The translations under genes and the position numbers were made by a program. The notes under the pieces were generated by a model. It had not been told where the DNA came from and made no database searches. It saw only the letters and a list, made by a program, of their open reading frames with translations. Shown here one piece after another: positions 1 through 8,018 of a stretch of DNA of 32,144 nt; positions within the stretch are counted from its first letter, which is position 1, and every line of letters starts with the position of its first letter. Origin of the DNA: an uncultured Clostridia bacterium (GTDB lineage: Bacteria > Bacillota > Clostridia > UBA1212); assembly GCA_947304585.1 (NCBI GenBank), contig CAMZBI010000027.1, positions 1 through 32,144 on the forward strand, read 5' to 3'.

Positions 1-72
1 CTGTTTGAAAGTGTTTGAAATTTTTTTATCCTAATGCATTAAGCGATTGCCCTGGAAGGAACTCGATAGAGG

Positions 73-102
73 TTGAAACAAGCGGTCGGTTTGGTATATA
101 AT
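73..102 (+). promoter_or_regulatory. Sigma-A-type promoter of the rfbFGH operon
   Basis: TTGAAA (73-78) and TATAAT (97-102) are separated by 18 bases, close to the vegetative consensus. The start codon of rfbF lies about 48 bases further on, leaving room for a short leader. The same architecture (TTGAAA, 18 bases, TATAAT) occurs at 21804-21833. No operator-like palindrome is visible in the upstream 72 bases; they begin with a TGTTTGAAA tandem pair of unknown meaning. Confidence 0.75.
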
Positions 103-149
103 GGAACAGGGGAGCGCCCCTTATAAAATTCCTCAGGGAGATTGTTTTA

Positions 150-917
150 ATGAAGGTAGTTATACTTGCCGGAGGCCTCGGAACCAGGATCTCCGAAGAA
201 AGTCATCTGAAACCGAAGCCGATGATCGAGATAGGTGAAGAACCGATCCTTTGGCACATAATGAAACACTATTCCCATTACGGGTTTAACGATTTCATAA
301 TCTGTCTGGGTTACAAATCCTTCGTTGTGAAGGACTATTTCGCTAATTACTATCTGCACACGTCGGACGTGACTTTTGACATTGGCAATAATACAGTAAA
401 ATACCTGAAAAACGAGCAGGAGCCCTGGAAGGTGACCCTTGCAGAGACCGGCCTTAACACCATGACCGGCGGAAGGATCCTGCGGGTTAAGGACTACATC
501 GGCGACGAGACCTTCATGCTCACCTACGGCGACGGCGTCTCCGACGTGGATCTTAACAAGCTTCTTGAGTTCCACAGAAGCCACGGGAAGATAGGCACAC
601 TGACGGCGGTGTCGGCGGTCCAGAGGTTCGGTGTTCTTGGCCTTGACGGAAACGTTGTGAGCCAGTTCAGAGAAAAGAAGGACGACGATTCCGGCACCAT
701 CAACGGCGGATTCATGGTCCTCGAACCGGAGATATTTAACTATCTAAAAGACGATTCTACTGTATTTGAGAACGAGCCCCTTGAGACCCTTGCAAGCGAG
801 GGCAATCTCATGGCTTACAGACATCAGGGATACTGGCAGTGCATGGACACCCAAAGGGACAAGAAGAATCTCGAGGCTCTCTGGGAAAGCGGCAAGGCGC
901 CATGGAAGACCTGGTGA
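150..917 (+). CDS. rfbF: Glucose-1-phosphate cytidylyltransferase
   Basis: Couples CTP to alpha-D-glucose 1-phosphate to give CDP-glucose, the first step to CDP-linked 3,6-dideoxyhexoses used in surface polysaccharides; cytoplasmic. The 255-residue protein has the nucleotidyltransferase signature at the N terminus (LAGGLGTRISEES, residues 6-18, then KPKPM), a YGDGVSD metal/nucleotide loop near residue 126, and the usual length of the family. The ATG at 150 follows a GGGAG ribosome binding site. It is the first gene after the promoter at 73-102 and lies 18 bases before rfbG. The following rfbG and rfbH make the CDP-glucose assignment much safer than a generic nucleotidyltransferase call. Confidence 0.95.
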   Translation: MKVVILAGGLGTRISEESHLKPKPMIEIGEEPILWHIMKHYSHYGFNDFIICLGYKSFVVKDYFANYYLHTSDVTFDIGNNTVKYLKNEQEPWKVTLAETGLNTMTGGRILRVKDYIGDETFMLTYGDGVSDVDLNKLLEFHRSHGKIGTLTAVSAVQRFGVLGLDGNVVSQFREKKDDDSGTINGGFMVLEPEIFNYLKDDSTVFENEPLETLASEGNLMAYRHQGYWQCMDTQRDKKNLEALWESGKAPWKTW

Positions 918-935
918 CGGTTTTACTAAAGAATT

Positions 936-2090
936 ATGACTGACGGCAGATTCGGCATCAAACGGAAATATTGTTACGATAAAGCCTTCTTTGATTTTTT
1001 CAGGGGGAAGCGCATTTTTATCACAGGCATCAGCGGGTTCAAAGGATCGTGGATGCTTAAAGTTCTTTCTCTTGCCGGCGCTGTTGTCACCGGCTATTCC
1101 CTCGAAGCGCCCACAGAACCGGCGCTTTTCGATATTATCGGCGGCGAGGATCTCTGCACCTTCGTAAGAGGCGATGTCCGTGATCTTGAGTCTTTAAAGA
1201 AGGCTTTTGATGCCGCAGCACCCGAAATAGTGATACACATGGCGGCACAGCCCATCGTCCGGGAATCCTACAGAAATCCGGTATACACCTACGGCACCAA
1301 CGTCATGGGAACCGTAAACATTCTCGAATGCGTAAGGCTTTCGGACTCCGTGAAAACGTTCCTGAACGTTACGACGGACAAGGTTTACAGAAACCTTGAA
1401 AGGCAGGAGGGCTACAAAGAGGACGAAGTGCTTGACGGGTACGATCCGTATTCGAACAGCAAGTCCTGCTCGGAGCTGGTTACGGGCAGCTATCTGCGTT
1501 CTTTCCTTAAGGACAAAGGCGTTGCGGTTTCCACTGCGAGAGCCGGCAACGTCATTGGCGGAGGCGATTTTGCAAAAGATAGAATAATTCCCGATTGCGT
1601 AAGAGCTGCAGGCAGGGGAGAACCCGTTGGCGTCAGGAATCCCTATTCCGTTAGGCCCTATCAGCACGTTCTGGAGCCGATCCTTGCCTATCTAATGATC
1701 GTGAAAGAGACGTACGAGCATCCGGAACTGGCGGGAAACTACAACGTGGGACCTGATTACAGCGACTGCGTGCAGACCGGTGTCCTTGTGGATTGCTTCA
1801 ACAAATGCTGGGGCCTCGGTTTCGACAGTTTTCACGGGGACAGCGATTTCAGGCCCCATGAAGCGGGGCTTCTGAGGCTTGACTGCGACAAGATCAAGAA
1901 CACTTTCGGCTGGGCTCCTTTGTGGAATTACAGGAAGGCTGTAGCGGCGGTCGTGGAATGGTCAAAAGTATATCTTGAGTGCGGCGGAATCTTTGACGAA
2001 CCTTTGCCTGCTGACGGTAAACGGTCCGCTTTTGGGCCTGTCTCCGAGGTCATGGAGAAGCAGATAGCCGAGTTCTGTGGCGGAAAGTGA
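936..2090 (+). CDS. rfbG: CDP-glucose 4,6-dehydratase
   Basis: Short-chain dehydrogenase/reductase-type enzyme that converts CDP-glucose to CDP-4-keto-6-deoxyglucose using tightly bound NAD. Visible features are the dinucleotide loop TGISGFKGSW near residues 30-40, the conserved NVTTDKVY strand, and the catalytic YSNSK (YxxxK) motif near residue 172. Its 384 residues are slightly longer than typical because about 15 extra residues precede the FFRGKRIFITG start of the fold. No other ATG, GTG or TTG lies in frame between 936 and the fold, so this start is retained although its ribosome binding site (AAAG) is weak; coupling to rfbF, 18 bases upstream, may compensate. The order rfbF-rfbG-rfbH is the classical one. 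Confidence 0.95.
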   Translation: MTDGRFGIKRKYCYDKAFFDFFRGKRIFITGISGFKGSWMLKVLSLAGAVVTGYSLEAPTEPALFDIIGGEDLCTFVRGDVRDLESLKKAFDAAAPEIVIHMAAQPIVRESYRNPVYTYGTNVMGTVNILECVRLSDSVKTFLNVTTDKVYRNLERQEGYKEDEVLDGYDPYSNSKSCSELVTGSYLRSFLKDKGVAVSTARAGNVIGGGDFAKDRIIPDCVRAAGRGEPVGVRNPYSVRPYQHVLEPILAYLMIVKETYEHPELAGNYNVGPDYSDCVQTGVLVDCFNKCWGLGFDSFHGDSDFRPHEAGLLRLDCDKIKNTFGWAPLWNYRKAVAAVVEWSKVYLECGGIFDEPLPADGKRSAFGPVSEVMEKQIAEFCGGK

Positions 2091-2195
2091 ACCGTAACAG
2101 CGGACGTGCTCTGCCATTTCCTTTGCAACTTAATTAAACGAACCGATATTCCCTTAAAGCTGGGAAAAATCAAATTATAAACCGGAGTGTCTTAC

Positions 2196-3569
2196 ATGTT
2201 TGAAAATATGAACGAAGAAGAGGCAAGGCTCAAAATACTTGAAGAAGTCAGAGAATACTGCTCTTTGTTTCATAAGAGAAAGCCCTACAAAAAAGGCGAC
2301 AGGATATCCTACGGCGGCAGGGTCTACGATCAGGAGGAGATGTCGAATCTCGTTGACGCTTCGCTGAAATTCTGGCTCACCTCCGGGGAGTATACAAGGG
2401 AGTTCGAAAAAAAGTTTGCGGAGTATCTTGGCGTTCCCTATTGTCTTCTGGTCAACTCCGGCTCTTCCGCCAATCTTCTGGCGTTTATGACTCTCACTTC
2501 GCCGCTTCTCGGCGAAAGAAGGATAAAACCGGGTGATGAAGTCATTACTGTTGCCTGCGGATTCCCCACCACCGTGGCGCCAATGATACAGTACGGCTGC
2601 GTGCCGGTGTTTGTCGACGTGACGATTCCTCAGTACAACATCGACGTTTCAAAACTTGAGGAAGCCTGCTCTGATGAAAAAACCAAGGCGGTCATGATCG
2701 CCCACACCCTGGGAAATCCTTTCGACCTGAAGGCGGTAAAAGAATTCTGCACAAGGCACGGGCTGTTCCTCGTAGAGGACAACTGCGATGCTTTGGGTTC
2801 GGAGTATTACATAGACGGAGAAAAACATCTCACAGGTACCGTTGGCGATATTGGCACCTCAAGTTTTTATCCCCCTCACCACATGACCATGGGAGAGGGC
2901 GGCGCTGTCTACATGCGTGATCCGCTTCTCCGGAAGATCGCTCTTTCCATGAGAGACTGGGGAAGGGACTGCATGTGCCCCTCGGGCCGGGACAATCTCT
3001 GCGGCCACCGTTTCGACAGACAGTACGGGGAGCTTCCCCTCGGCTACGACCATAAATACGTATATTCCCACCTGGGATACAACCTGAAAGCCACGGATCT
3101 TCAGGCAGCCATTGGCGTTGCCCAGCTTGAAAAAATGCCTTCTTTTGCGGAAAAGAGAAGACACAACTTTGAATACCTGAAAGCGGCTCTCGAAAGGGGC
3201 CTGCGTGAAAGGGGTCTCTCCGAAAAGGTCATTCTTCCGGAGCCCTGTGAAAATTCAAGACCCAGCTGGTTCGGTTTTCTCATGACCTGTAACGGCTGCG
3301 ACAGAAAAAAGATCGTCGGTCACATCGAGGCCAAGGGCGTTCAGACCAGAATGCTTTTTGCGGGGAACCTTATCAAGCATCCCTGCTTTGACGAACTCCG
3401 GGAGACCGGAAAGGGCTTCAGAGTCTGCGGAGGACTTGAGAACACGGACAGGATACTCAAGGACACCTTCTGGATTGGAGTTTATCCCGGAATGACAGAC
3501 GAGATGCTGGACTATATGGCCGAAACTGTTGTGGAGGCATTTTTCGAAGAAGCGGGCGGAGGCAATTAA
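2196..3569 (+). CDS. rfbH: CDP-4-keto-6-deoxy-D-glucose-3-dehydrase (E1)
   Basis: PMP- and iron-sulfur-dependent C3 deoxygenation enzyme of CDP-3,6-dideoxyhexose synthesis; fold of the DegT/DnrJ/EryC1 aminotransferases. The PLP-lysine position is histidine in SFYPPHHMTMGEGG, the hallmark that separates E1 dehydrases from true aminotransferases. The [2Fe-2S] cysteines are present: NCDAL, then DCMC, then C after seven residues. The first spacing is 61 residues by my count instead of the usual 57. An upstream GTG at 2187 lies inside the CCGGAG ribosome binding site, so I start at the ATG at 2196. A separate reductase partner (E3) is not in the window. A 105-base gap from rfbG shows no terminator, and the stop codon directly abuts the dapB start. 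Confidence 0.93.
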   Translation: MFENMNEEEARLKILEEVREYCSLFHKRKPYKKGDRISYGGRVYDQEEMSNLVDASLKFWLTSGEYTREFEKKFAEYLGVPYCLLVNSGSSANLLAFMTLTSPLLGERRIKPGDEVITVACGFPTTVAPMIQYGCVPVFVDVTIPQYNIDVSKLEEACSDEKTKAVMIAHTLGNPFDLKAVKEFCTRHGLFLVEDNCDALGSEYYIDGEKHLTGTVGDIGTSSFYPPHHMTMGEGGAVYMRDPLLRKIALSMRDWGRDCMCPSGRDNLCGHRFDRQYGELPLGYDHKYVYSHLGYNLKATDLQAAIGVAQLEKMPSFAEKRRHNFEYLKAALERGLRERGLSEKVILPEPCENSRPSWFGFLMTCNGCDRKKIVGHIEAKGVQTRMLFAGNLIKHPCFDELRETGKGFRVCGGLENTDRILKDTFWIGVYPGMTDEMLDYMAETVVEAFFEEAGGGN

Positions 3570-4334
3570 ATGATCAGAATTCTTCTTAACGGCGTCCTTG
3601 GCAGGATGGGAGAAGCGGTAAACTCCGCAGTCTCGTTAAAAGAAGACGTCGAAATAGCTCTCGGAGTTGATCCGGCATATTCGGAGGACAGGGCTTTTCC
3701 TTTCCCGGTTTACAGCAGTCTTCAACAGGTTCCTGAGGATGCGGATTTTGATGTTATCGTGGATTTTTCCAGATTCTCGGCTGTTCCGGAGCTCCTCAAA
3801 TTTGCAGTCTCAGCGGGAAAACCTCTGGTCCTCTGCACCACAGGGCTCACCCCCGAGATACTTTCCCTTGTGGATGAGGCTTCAAAAAATATCGGCATCT
3901 TCAGATCCGCCAACATGTCCGTTGGCATTTACGTGCTCACTAAACTTGCCAAAGAAGCTGCGGCAATGCTTGGCGGCGATTTTGATATTGAGATCGTTGA
4001 AAAGCACCACAACAACAAACTTGACGCCCCTTCGGGCACGGCCCTTGCAATTGCAGACTCTATCAACGACACCCTTGGCGGCAGTCTTGAATACGTTTTC
4101 GACCGGCACGACAGACTGCAGAAAAGAGACAAAAAGGAGCTTGGTATCAGCAGCGTACGGGGCGGAAACATTGTGGGCGACCACGAAGTGATCTATGCCG
4201 GCAGAAACGAAGTAATAGAATTATCTCACAGAGCCCAGTCCCGGGAAGTCTTCGCTGACGGAGCGGTAAGAGCTGCCCTGTTCATGGCAGGCAGACCTGC
4301 GGGAAAATACAGTATGGAGGATCTCTTCAAATGA
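3570..4334 (+). CDS. dapB: 4-hydroxy-tetrahydrodipicolinate reductase
   Basis: NAD(P)H-dependent reductase of the diaminopimelate/lysine pathway, supplying meso-DAP or lysine for peptidoglycan and protein; cytoplasmic. The 254-residue protein shows the nucleotide-binding LNGVLGRMGEAV at the N terminus, the catalytic EKHHNNKLDAPSGTA block near residue 143, and the RGGNIVGDHEV region, all diagnostic for DapB. Its ATG immediately follows the rfbH stop, with GGAGG in the end of rfbH, and its TGA overlaps the next ATG. It is therefore translationally coupled on both sides. A lysine gene inside a dideoxysugar operon is unusual; dapA and other lysine genes are not nearby. Nothing in the protein suggests altered function. 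Confidence 0.94.
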   Translation: MIRILLNGVLGRMGEAVNSAVSLKEDVEIALGVDPAYSEDRAFPFPVYSSLQQVPEDADFDVIVDFSRFSAVPELLKFAVSAGKPLVLCTTGLTPEILSLVDEASKNIGIFRSANMSVGIYVLTKLAKEAAAMLGGDFDIEIVEKHHNNKLDAPSGTALAIADSINDTLGGSLEYVFDRHDRLQKRDKKELGISSVRGGNIVGDHEVIYAGRNEVIELSHRAQSREVFADGAVRAALFMAGRPAGKYSMEDLFK

Positions 4335-5239
4335 AAAAGTTTGTTCTTTTGATTCTTGCACTTGCCCTTGTTTCGGCTTTTGCTCTCACTTCGGCCTATG
4401 CCGATGAGACAGGCAAATACATTTTGCCCGGTGCCATCGTCGATCTCACGACCCAGGAGGGCTATGACGATTTCTGCGCCAAGGCTGCGGAATTCGATCT
4501 TATTTCGCTCACCACCGGTGAGTACACCGTCCACGGCACCAACGGCCTTGTGGAGTGGGAATTCATTCAGGAAGAGGACGGAACTTCTTTTGCAAGATTC
4601 AAACCCATTAAGCCTCTTGACGAGAACGGCAAGGACGAGAACGGCGAAAGACCGGCCAACGAAGGCGACTTCCGTATGACCGCAGAGATCGAGTTCAAGA
4701 TTGCGGATTACGATTATATTTCATTCTGCTACAGAACTTCTCCGAAGGCTCACCTTTCCCAGAACCAGATATACGTGAGGGACGACACCCACGACGGTGA
4801 ATTCCAGGCCACAGTCGGAATGTGGACAGCTCCCGGAATGAAAAACAAGGGAGAATGGACGGTTAAGACGATCCAGATCAGTAAATCTTTCTCCGCTGCT
4901 GAAGGAACCTTCAAAAGCATCAGGATACCCATTGCCGGCAGGGTCAATGAATATGTGGACATAAAGTACATCGTTGTCTTTAACAGCAAGGATCTTTGCG
5001 CGAATTTTGACATCAACGCCTATCACGAGGCGGTGAAGGCACTTGCACCGGAGCCCACCGAAGAACCGCCAACGGAAGTTCCGGAAGAGCCCACACAGGC
5101 CCCCGAAACCGAGGCTCCAAAGGATACACAGGCTCCGACAGCCGAACCGGAGGACAAAGGGTGCGGCGGATCTTTCGCAGGACTTCTTCCTCTTGCGGTC
5201 CTTGTTCCGGCGGTTTTACTCAGAAAAAAGAGGCATTGA
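4331..5239 (+). CDS. Secreted, tail-anchored surface protein, function unknown
   Basis: The 302-residue protein begins with a clear Sec signal peptide (KK, then a hydrophobic stretch ending SAYA, cleavage before DETG). A compact domain of about 210 residues follows, with no motif I recognise; its mix of strands could be a carbohydrate-binding-type beta-sandwich, but that is a guess. From about residue 240 comes a Pro/Thr/Glu stalk (repeats like EPTEEPPTE and EAPKDTQAPT), then KGCGGS, a hydrophobic helix and the basic end RKKRH. This tripartite tail resembles a sorting signal, but no LPxTG is present. The ATG overlaps the dapB stop (ATGA), so it belongs to the same operon. Likely role: cell-envelope display; partner and ligand unknown. 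Confidence 0.8.
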   Translation: MKKFVLLILALALVSAFALTSAYADETGKYILPGAIVDLTTQEGYDDFCAKAAEFDLISLTTGEYTVHGTNGLVEWEFIQEEDGTSFARFKPIKPLDENGKDENGERPANEGDFRMTAEIEFKIADYDYISFCYRTSPKAHLSQNQIYVRDDTHDGEFQATVGMWTAPGMKNKGEWTVKTIQISKSFSAAEGTFKSIRIPIAGRVNEYVDIKYIVVFNSKDLCANFDINAYHEAVKALAPEPTEEPPTEVPEEPTQAPETEAPKDTQAPTAEPEDKGCGGSFAGLLPLAVLVPAVLLRKKRH

Positions 5240-5258
5240 TCTTAGGGAGGTGCTTTAA

Positions 5259-6353
5259 ATGATCTCATTTGCCATTGGCGTTATTATTGTAATTCTTGCG
5301 GCCCTTTGTTTTGTTATCGCCGCCACTTTTGCAAAAAAAGCAAAAATGGGCAGCTATGACGTTGGCAAACAGACCGTAGCAAGAAATATTGCGATCGTTA
5401 TCGGACTGATCTTTATTGCTACGCTTTTTGTGATACCGGCGAGCATCCACACTGTTGAAGCGGGAAGCGTTGCCGTTGTGAAGGAACTTGGCCGGGCCGT
5501 CGACACCAGATCCTCAGGCATGTATTTTGACCTCTGGTTCACCAGAGAATACGTCTATTATGACATTACCGTTCAGCAGGAGGACGTGAGGACCGCTGCA
5601 TATTCAAGCGACGCCCAGACCATGGACATTGAGATGGTGGTTCAGTACCAGATCCAGCCGGAGCACGCCATCGATATTATCAACAACTACGGCTCACTGA
5701 CCAATCTCTCCAACAGGATCCAGTCCGTTTCCATCGAAAAAGCCAAGACCGTTCTTTCCTCAAAATCTGCAATGAACATCATTGAGACGAGAGCAACCGT
5801 TTCCCCGACCATTGAAGAAACGATCAAAAAAGCGATCTCCGGAGATTACTACGTGAACATCACCACCGTTGTCGTGACCAACATTGACTTCTCCGACGCC
5901 TTCGAGAACACCGTTGAGGAGAAGATGATCGCGGAGCAGCAGAAACTGAAGGCCGAGTACGAAAAGGAAAAGGCCATCGTTGAAGCTCAGAAGGAACTGG
6001 AAGTTGCCAAGCTTGAAGCGGAAGCCATCGTTGCCACCGCCGAGGGTAACGCAGACGCCAAACTTGCTCTCTCTCAGGCCGAGGCGGAATCCATAAGGCT
6101 TAAATCAGTCGAGATCGCCCGTATGTTGGGATTTACGGTAAAGGAACAGAAAAATGGCGACGAGGTCGTATACTCCATTGATTTTGAAGGAAAGACCGCC
6201 GAAGAGATCGCTGTGATATCTGATTATCTCAAATATATAGAATATCTCAGCGCCTGGGACGGCAAACTGCCCACAACTTACGTGACAGGCTCCGGCGCCG
6301 ACCTTATACTGCCTTCTGCTCAGCCCCAGGAGGCCGGCGGCAACGTTCAATAA
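5259..6353 (+). CDS. SPFH/prohibitin-domain membrane protein
   Basis: The 364-residue protein has two N-terminal hydrophobic segments (about residues 1-24 and 45-65), followed by an SPFH-type domain (TVEAGSVAVVKELGRAVDT...), a long charged coiled coil (EEKMIAEQQKLKAEYEKEKA onward, about residues 225-285) and a short tail. SPFH proteins form oligomeric scaffolds in membranes and often partner with FtsH-type proteases; no protease gene is adjacent. A very good GGGAGG site precedes the ATG at 5259, 20 bases after the surface protein gene. It is the last gene of the unit, since a terminator follows at 6366. Family assignment is secure; the biological role is not. Confidence 0.9.
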   Translation: MISFAIGVIIVILAALCFVIAATFAKKAKMGSYDVGKQTVARNIAIVIGLIFIATLFVIPASIHTVEAGSVAVVKELGRAVDTRSSGMYFDLWFTREYVYYDITVQQEDVRTAAYSSDAQTMDIEMVVQYQIQPEHAIDIINNYGSLTNLSNRIQSVSIEKAKTVLSSKSAMNIIETRATVSPTIEETIKKAISGDYYVNITTVVVTNIDFSDAFENTVEEKMIAEQQKLKAEYEKEKAIVEAQKELEVAKLEAEAIVATAEGNADAKLALSQAEAESIRLKSVEIARMLGFTVKEQKNGDEVVYSIDFEGKTAEEIAVISDYLKYIEYLSAWDGKLPTTYVTGSGADLILPSAQPQEAGGNVQ

Positions 6354-6365
6354 TATGATTTTTCT

Positions 6366-6394
6366 GCGGCGGGCTGACCTTTCCCGCCGCTTTT
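6366..6394 (+). terminator. Rho-independent terminator after the SPFH gene
   Basis: Perfect 8-bp stem GCGGCGGG / CCCGCCGC (6366-6373 / 6383-6390) with a 9-base loop, followed by TTTT. It closes the rfb-dapB-SPFH unit 13 bases past the stop codon. Confidence 0.88.
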
Positions 6395-6421
6395 GACAAT
6401 ATTACCGGGAAGGGCTTTAAA
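6393..6421 (+). promoter_or_regulatory. Probable promoter of uxaC
   Basis: A perfect -35 TTGACA (6393-6398) begins in the T-tract of the preceding terminator. At 17 bases spacing stands TTTAAA (6416-6421), a weak -10. The start codon of uxaC is 54 bases downstream. A weak -10 behind a perfect -35 would fit an activator- or repressor-controlled catabolic operon, but no operator is evident. Confidence 0.5.
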
Positions 6422-6474
6422 AACATTGGCCCATTCACGTTCCGGCGTTAGAGTTGTTTTAAGGGACAAACAGA

Positions 6475-7884
6475 ATGGCTTTCATTGATGACAAATTCAT
6501 GCTGAAAGGCGAAATTGCGGAGAGACTCTATTTCGAGACCGCCAAAAATGCACCGATTTTTGACTACCACTGCCACATAGACCCAAGGGAGATCTATGAG
6601 GACAGGCGGTTTGACACCATTACTTCCATCTGGCTCGGCGGGGATCATTACAAATGGAGACTTCTCCGGAGCAACGGCGTTGCCGAAAAGTACGTTACGG
6701 GTGATGCCACAGACTTTGAGAAGTTCGAAAAGTTCTGCGAGCTCATGCCGAAGCTTGCCGGCAATCCCATGTACGTCTGGTGTCACATGGAACTTAAAAT
6801 GTATTTCGGATACGACAAGCCCCTTTCCCCTGACACCTGCCGGGAGGCCTGGAATTATCTCAACGAAAAACTGAAGGACCCTTCATTTTCTGCCAGAAAC
6901 ATTATCAAGCGGTCGGGCGTCAAAATGATCGGCACAACCGACGATCCTGCGGACGATCTTTCATGGCACAAACTGCTTCTTAAAGACAGTTCTTTTGATT
7001 TCTGCAAGGTACTCCCTTCCTTCAGACCCGACAAATCACTACATATCGAAAACCAAGGTTTTGTCGCATATATAGACAAGCTTGCCAAAGCTTCCGGCAC
7101 ACCCGCCAATGATCTCAAGGGCCTTAAAGAGGCCCTGCGAAAAAGGTTTGAATTCTTTATAAGCCTTGGCATGAAAGCCACGGATCACGGCCTAAACTAT
7201 TTTGCTTTCAAAGAGACAGATGACGAAGAGGCTAACCGAATTTATAAGAAAGCCCTTGACGGCGAACCTGTAACGTCTGATGAGGCTGTGGCCTATATGT
7301 CCAATCTGCTGGTGTTCCTTGGCGGGCTGTATACAGAAAAAAATATTGTCATGCAGATACACTACGGCGCACAGCGGAACGTCAATTCCCTTGCATTTAA
7401 GGCCCTCGGCCCCGACACCGGCTTTGACTGCATGTCCACAAGACCTGCATCCGATGAGCTGACGAAATTCCTTGACGCGCTTCTCAGAAACAATGCGCTT
7501 CCGAAGACTGTCATCTACTCTCTCAATCCCGGCGACAACGAAATGATCGACACCGTGATCGGCTCCTTCCAGGGTGAGGGCGTTTGCGGCAGGATCCAGC
7601 ACGGCGCTGCCTGGTGGTTCAACGACACGGGATCGGGTATTAAAAAGCACCTGGAGTCCCTTGCCAATCTCACCGTCCTCGGCAATTTCATCGGCATGCT
7701 GACTGACTCCCGCTCCTTCCTGTCATATGCAAGGCATGACTATTTCAGAAGGATACTCTGCTCGTTTATCGGCGGACTTGTGGAAAACGGCGAATACCCG
7801 GAGGACAGAAAGCAACTGGATGAACTTGTTTACGGGATCTGCTACGGGAACGCGGAGAGATATTTTGGCAGTGAGCACGGCTGA
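6475..7884 (+). CDS. uxaC: Glucuronate (uronate) isomerase
   Basis: Isomerises D-glucuronate to D-fructuronate and D-galacturonate to D-tagaturonate, the entry step of hexuronate catabolism; cytoplasmic, amidohydrolase-superfamily barrel. The 469 residues match the family length. Visible signatures are the metal-binding FDYHCHIDPREI near residue 23, WLGGDHYKWRLLRSNG, QIHYGAQRNVN near residue 300 and the C-terminal CYGNAERYF. The ATG at 6475 follows AAGGGA at a spacing of 8. Downstream come eda and kdgK, the lower end of the same pathway. The fructuronate/tagaturonate reductases and mannonate/altronate dehydratases that should link them are not in this window. The 3' end runs directly into a repeat element. 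Confidence 0.95.
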   Translation: MAFIDDKFMLKGEIAERLYFETAKNAPIFDYHCHIDPREIYEDRRFDTITSIWLGGDHYKWRLLRSNGVAEKYVTGDATDFEKFEKFCELMPKLAGNPMYVWCHMELKMYFGYDKPLSPDTCREAWNYLNEKLKDPSFSARNIIKRSGVKMIGTTDDPADDLSWHKLLLKDSSFDFCKVLPSFRPDKSLHIENQGFVAYIDKLAKASGTPANDLKGLKEALRKRFEFFISLGMKATDHGLNYFAFKETDDEEANRIYKKALDGEPVTSDEAVAYMSNLLVFLGGLYTEKNIVMQIHYGAQRNVNSLAFKALGPDTGFDCMSTRPASDELTKFLDALLRNNALPKTVIYSLNPGDNEMIDTVIGSFQGEGVCGRIQHGAAWWFNDTGSGIKKHLESLANLTVLGNFIGMLTDSRSFLSYARHDYFRRILCSFIGGLVENGEYPEDRKQLDELVYGICYGNAERYFGSEHG

Positions 7885-7886
7885 CG

Positions 7887-8000
7887 CCGCGAGTTGGTGC
7901 GCTTTGCGCAAGTGAGTGGCTGCGCCACAGTGAATAGTTAACAGTTGCGAGTGAACAGTGGTCAGTGGACAGTTGTGGAGCGGCTTCGCCGCGATTACTG
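7887..8000 (+). repeat. Composite repeat: hairpins plus AGTKRNN heptamers
   Basis: Begins three bases after the uxaC stop. Two mini-hairpins (TGCGCTTTGCGCA and TGGCTGCGCCA, joined by an AGTGAG linker) are followed by about seven consecutive heptamers of the form AGTKRNN (AGTGAAT, AGTTAAC, AGTTGCG, AGTGAAC, AGTGGTC, AGTGGAC, AGTTGTG), then a GCGGCTTCGCCGC hairpin. The same elements occur at 12259-12655 and 23950-24058. It sits between uxaC and eda, so it is probably transcribed, and it could form RNA hairpins that affect stability or attenuation. Confidence 0.75.
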
Positions 8001-8018
8001 AAATAGCCGGAGGATACG

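Noticed and set aside
2187..2195. GTG start for rfbH
   Set aside because: The GTG is part of the ribosome binding site itself. The ATG at 2196 has correct spacing.
2091..2195. Separate promoter for rfbH
   Set aside because: Only weak hexamers (TTGCAA near 2123) are seen. Read-through from the rfbF promoter explains expression.
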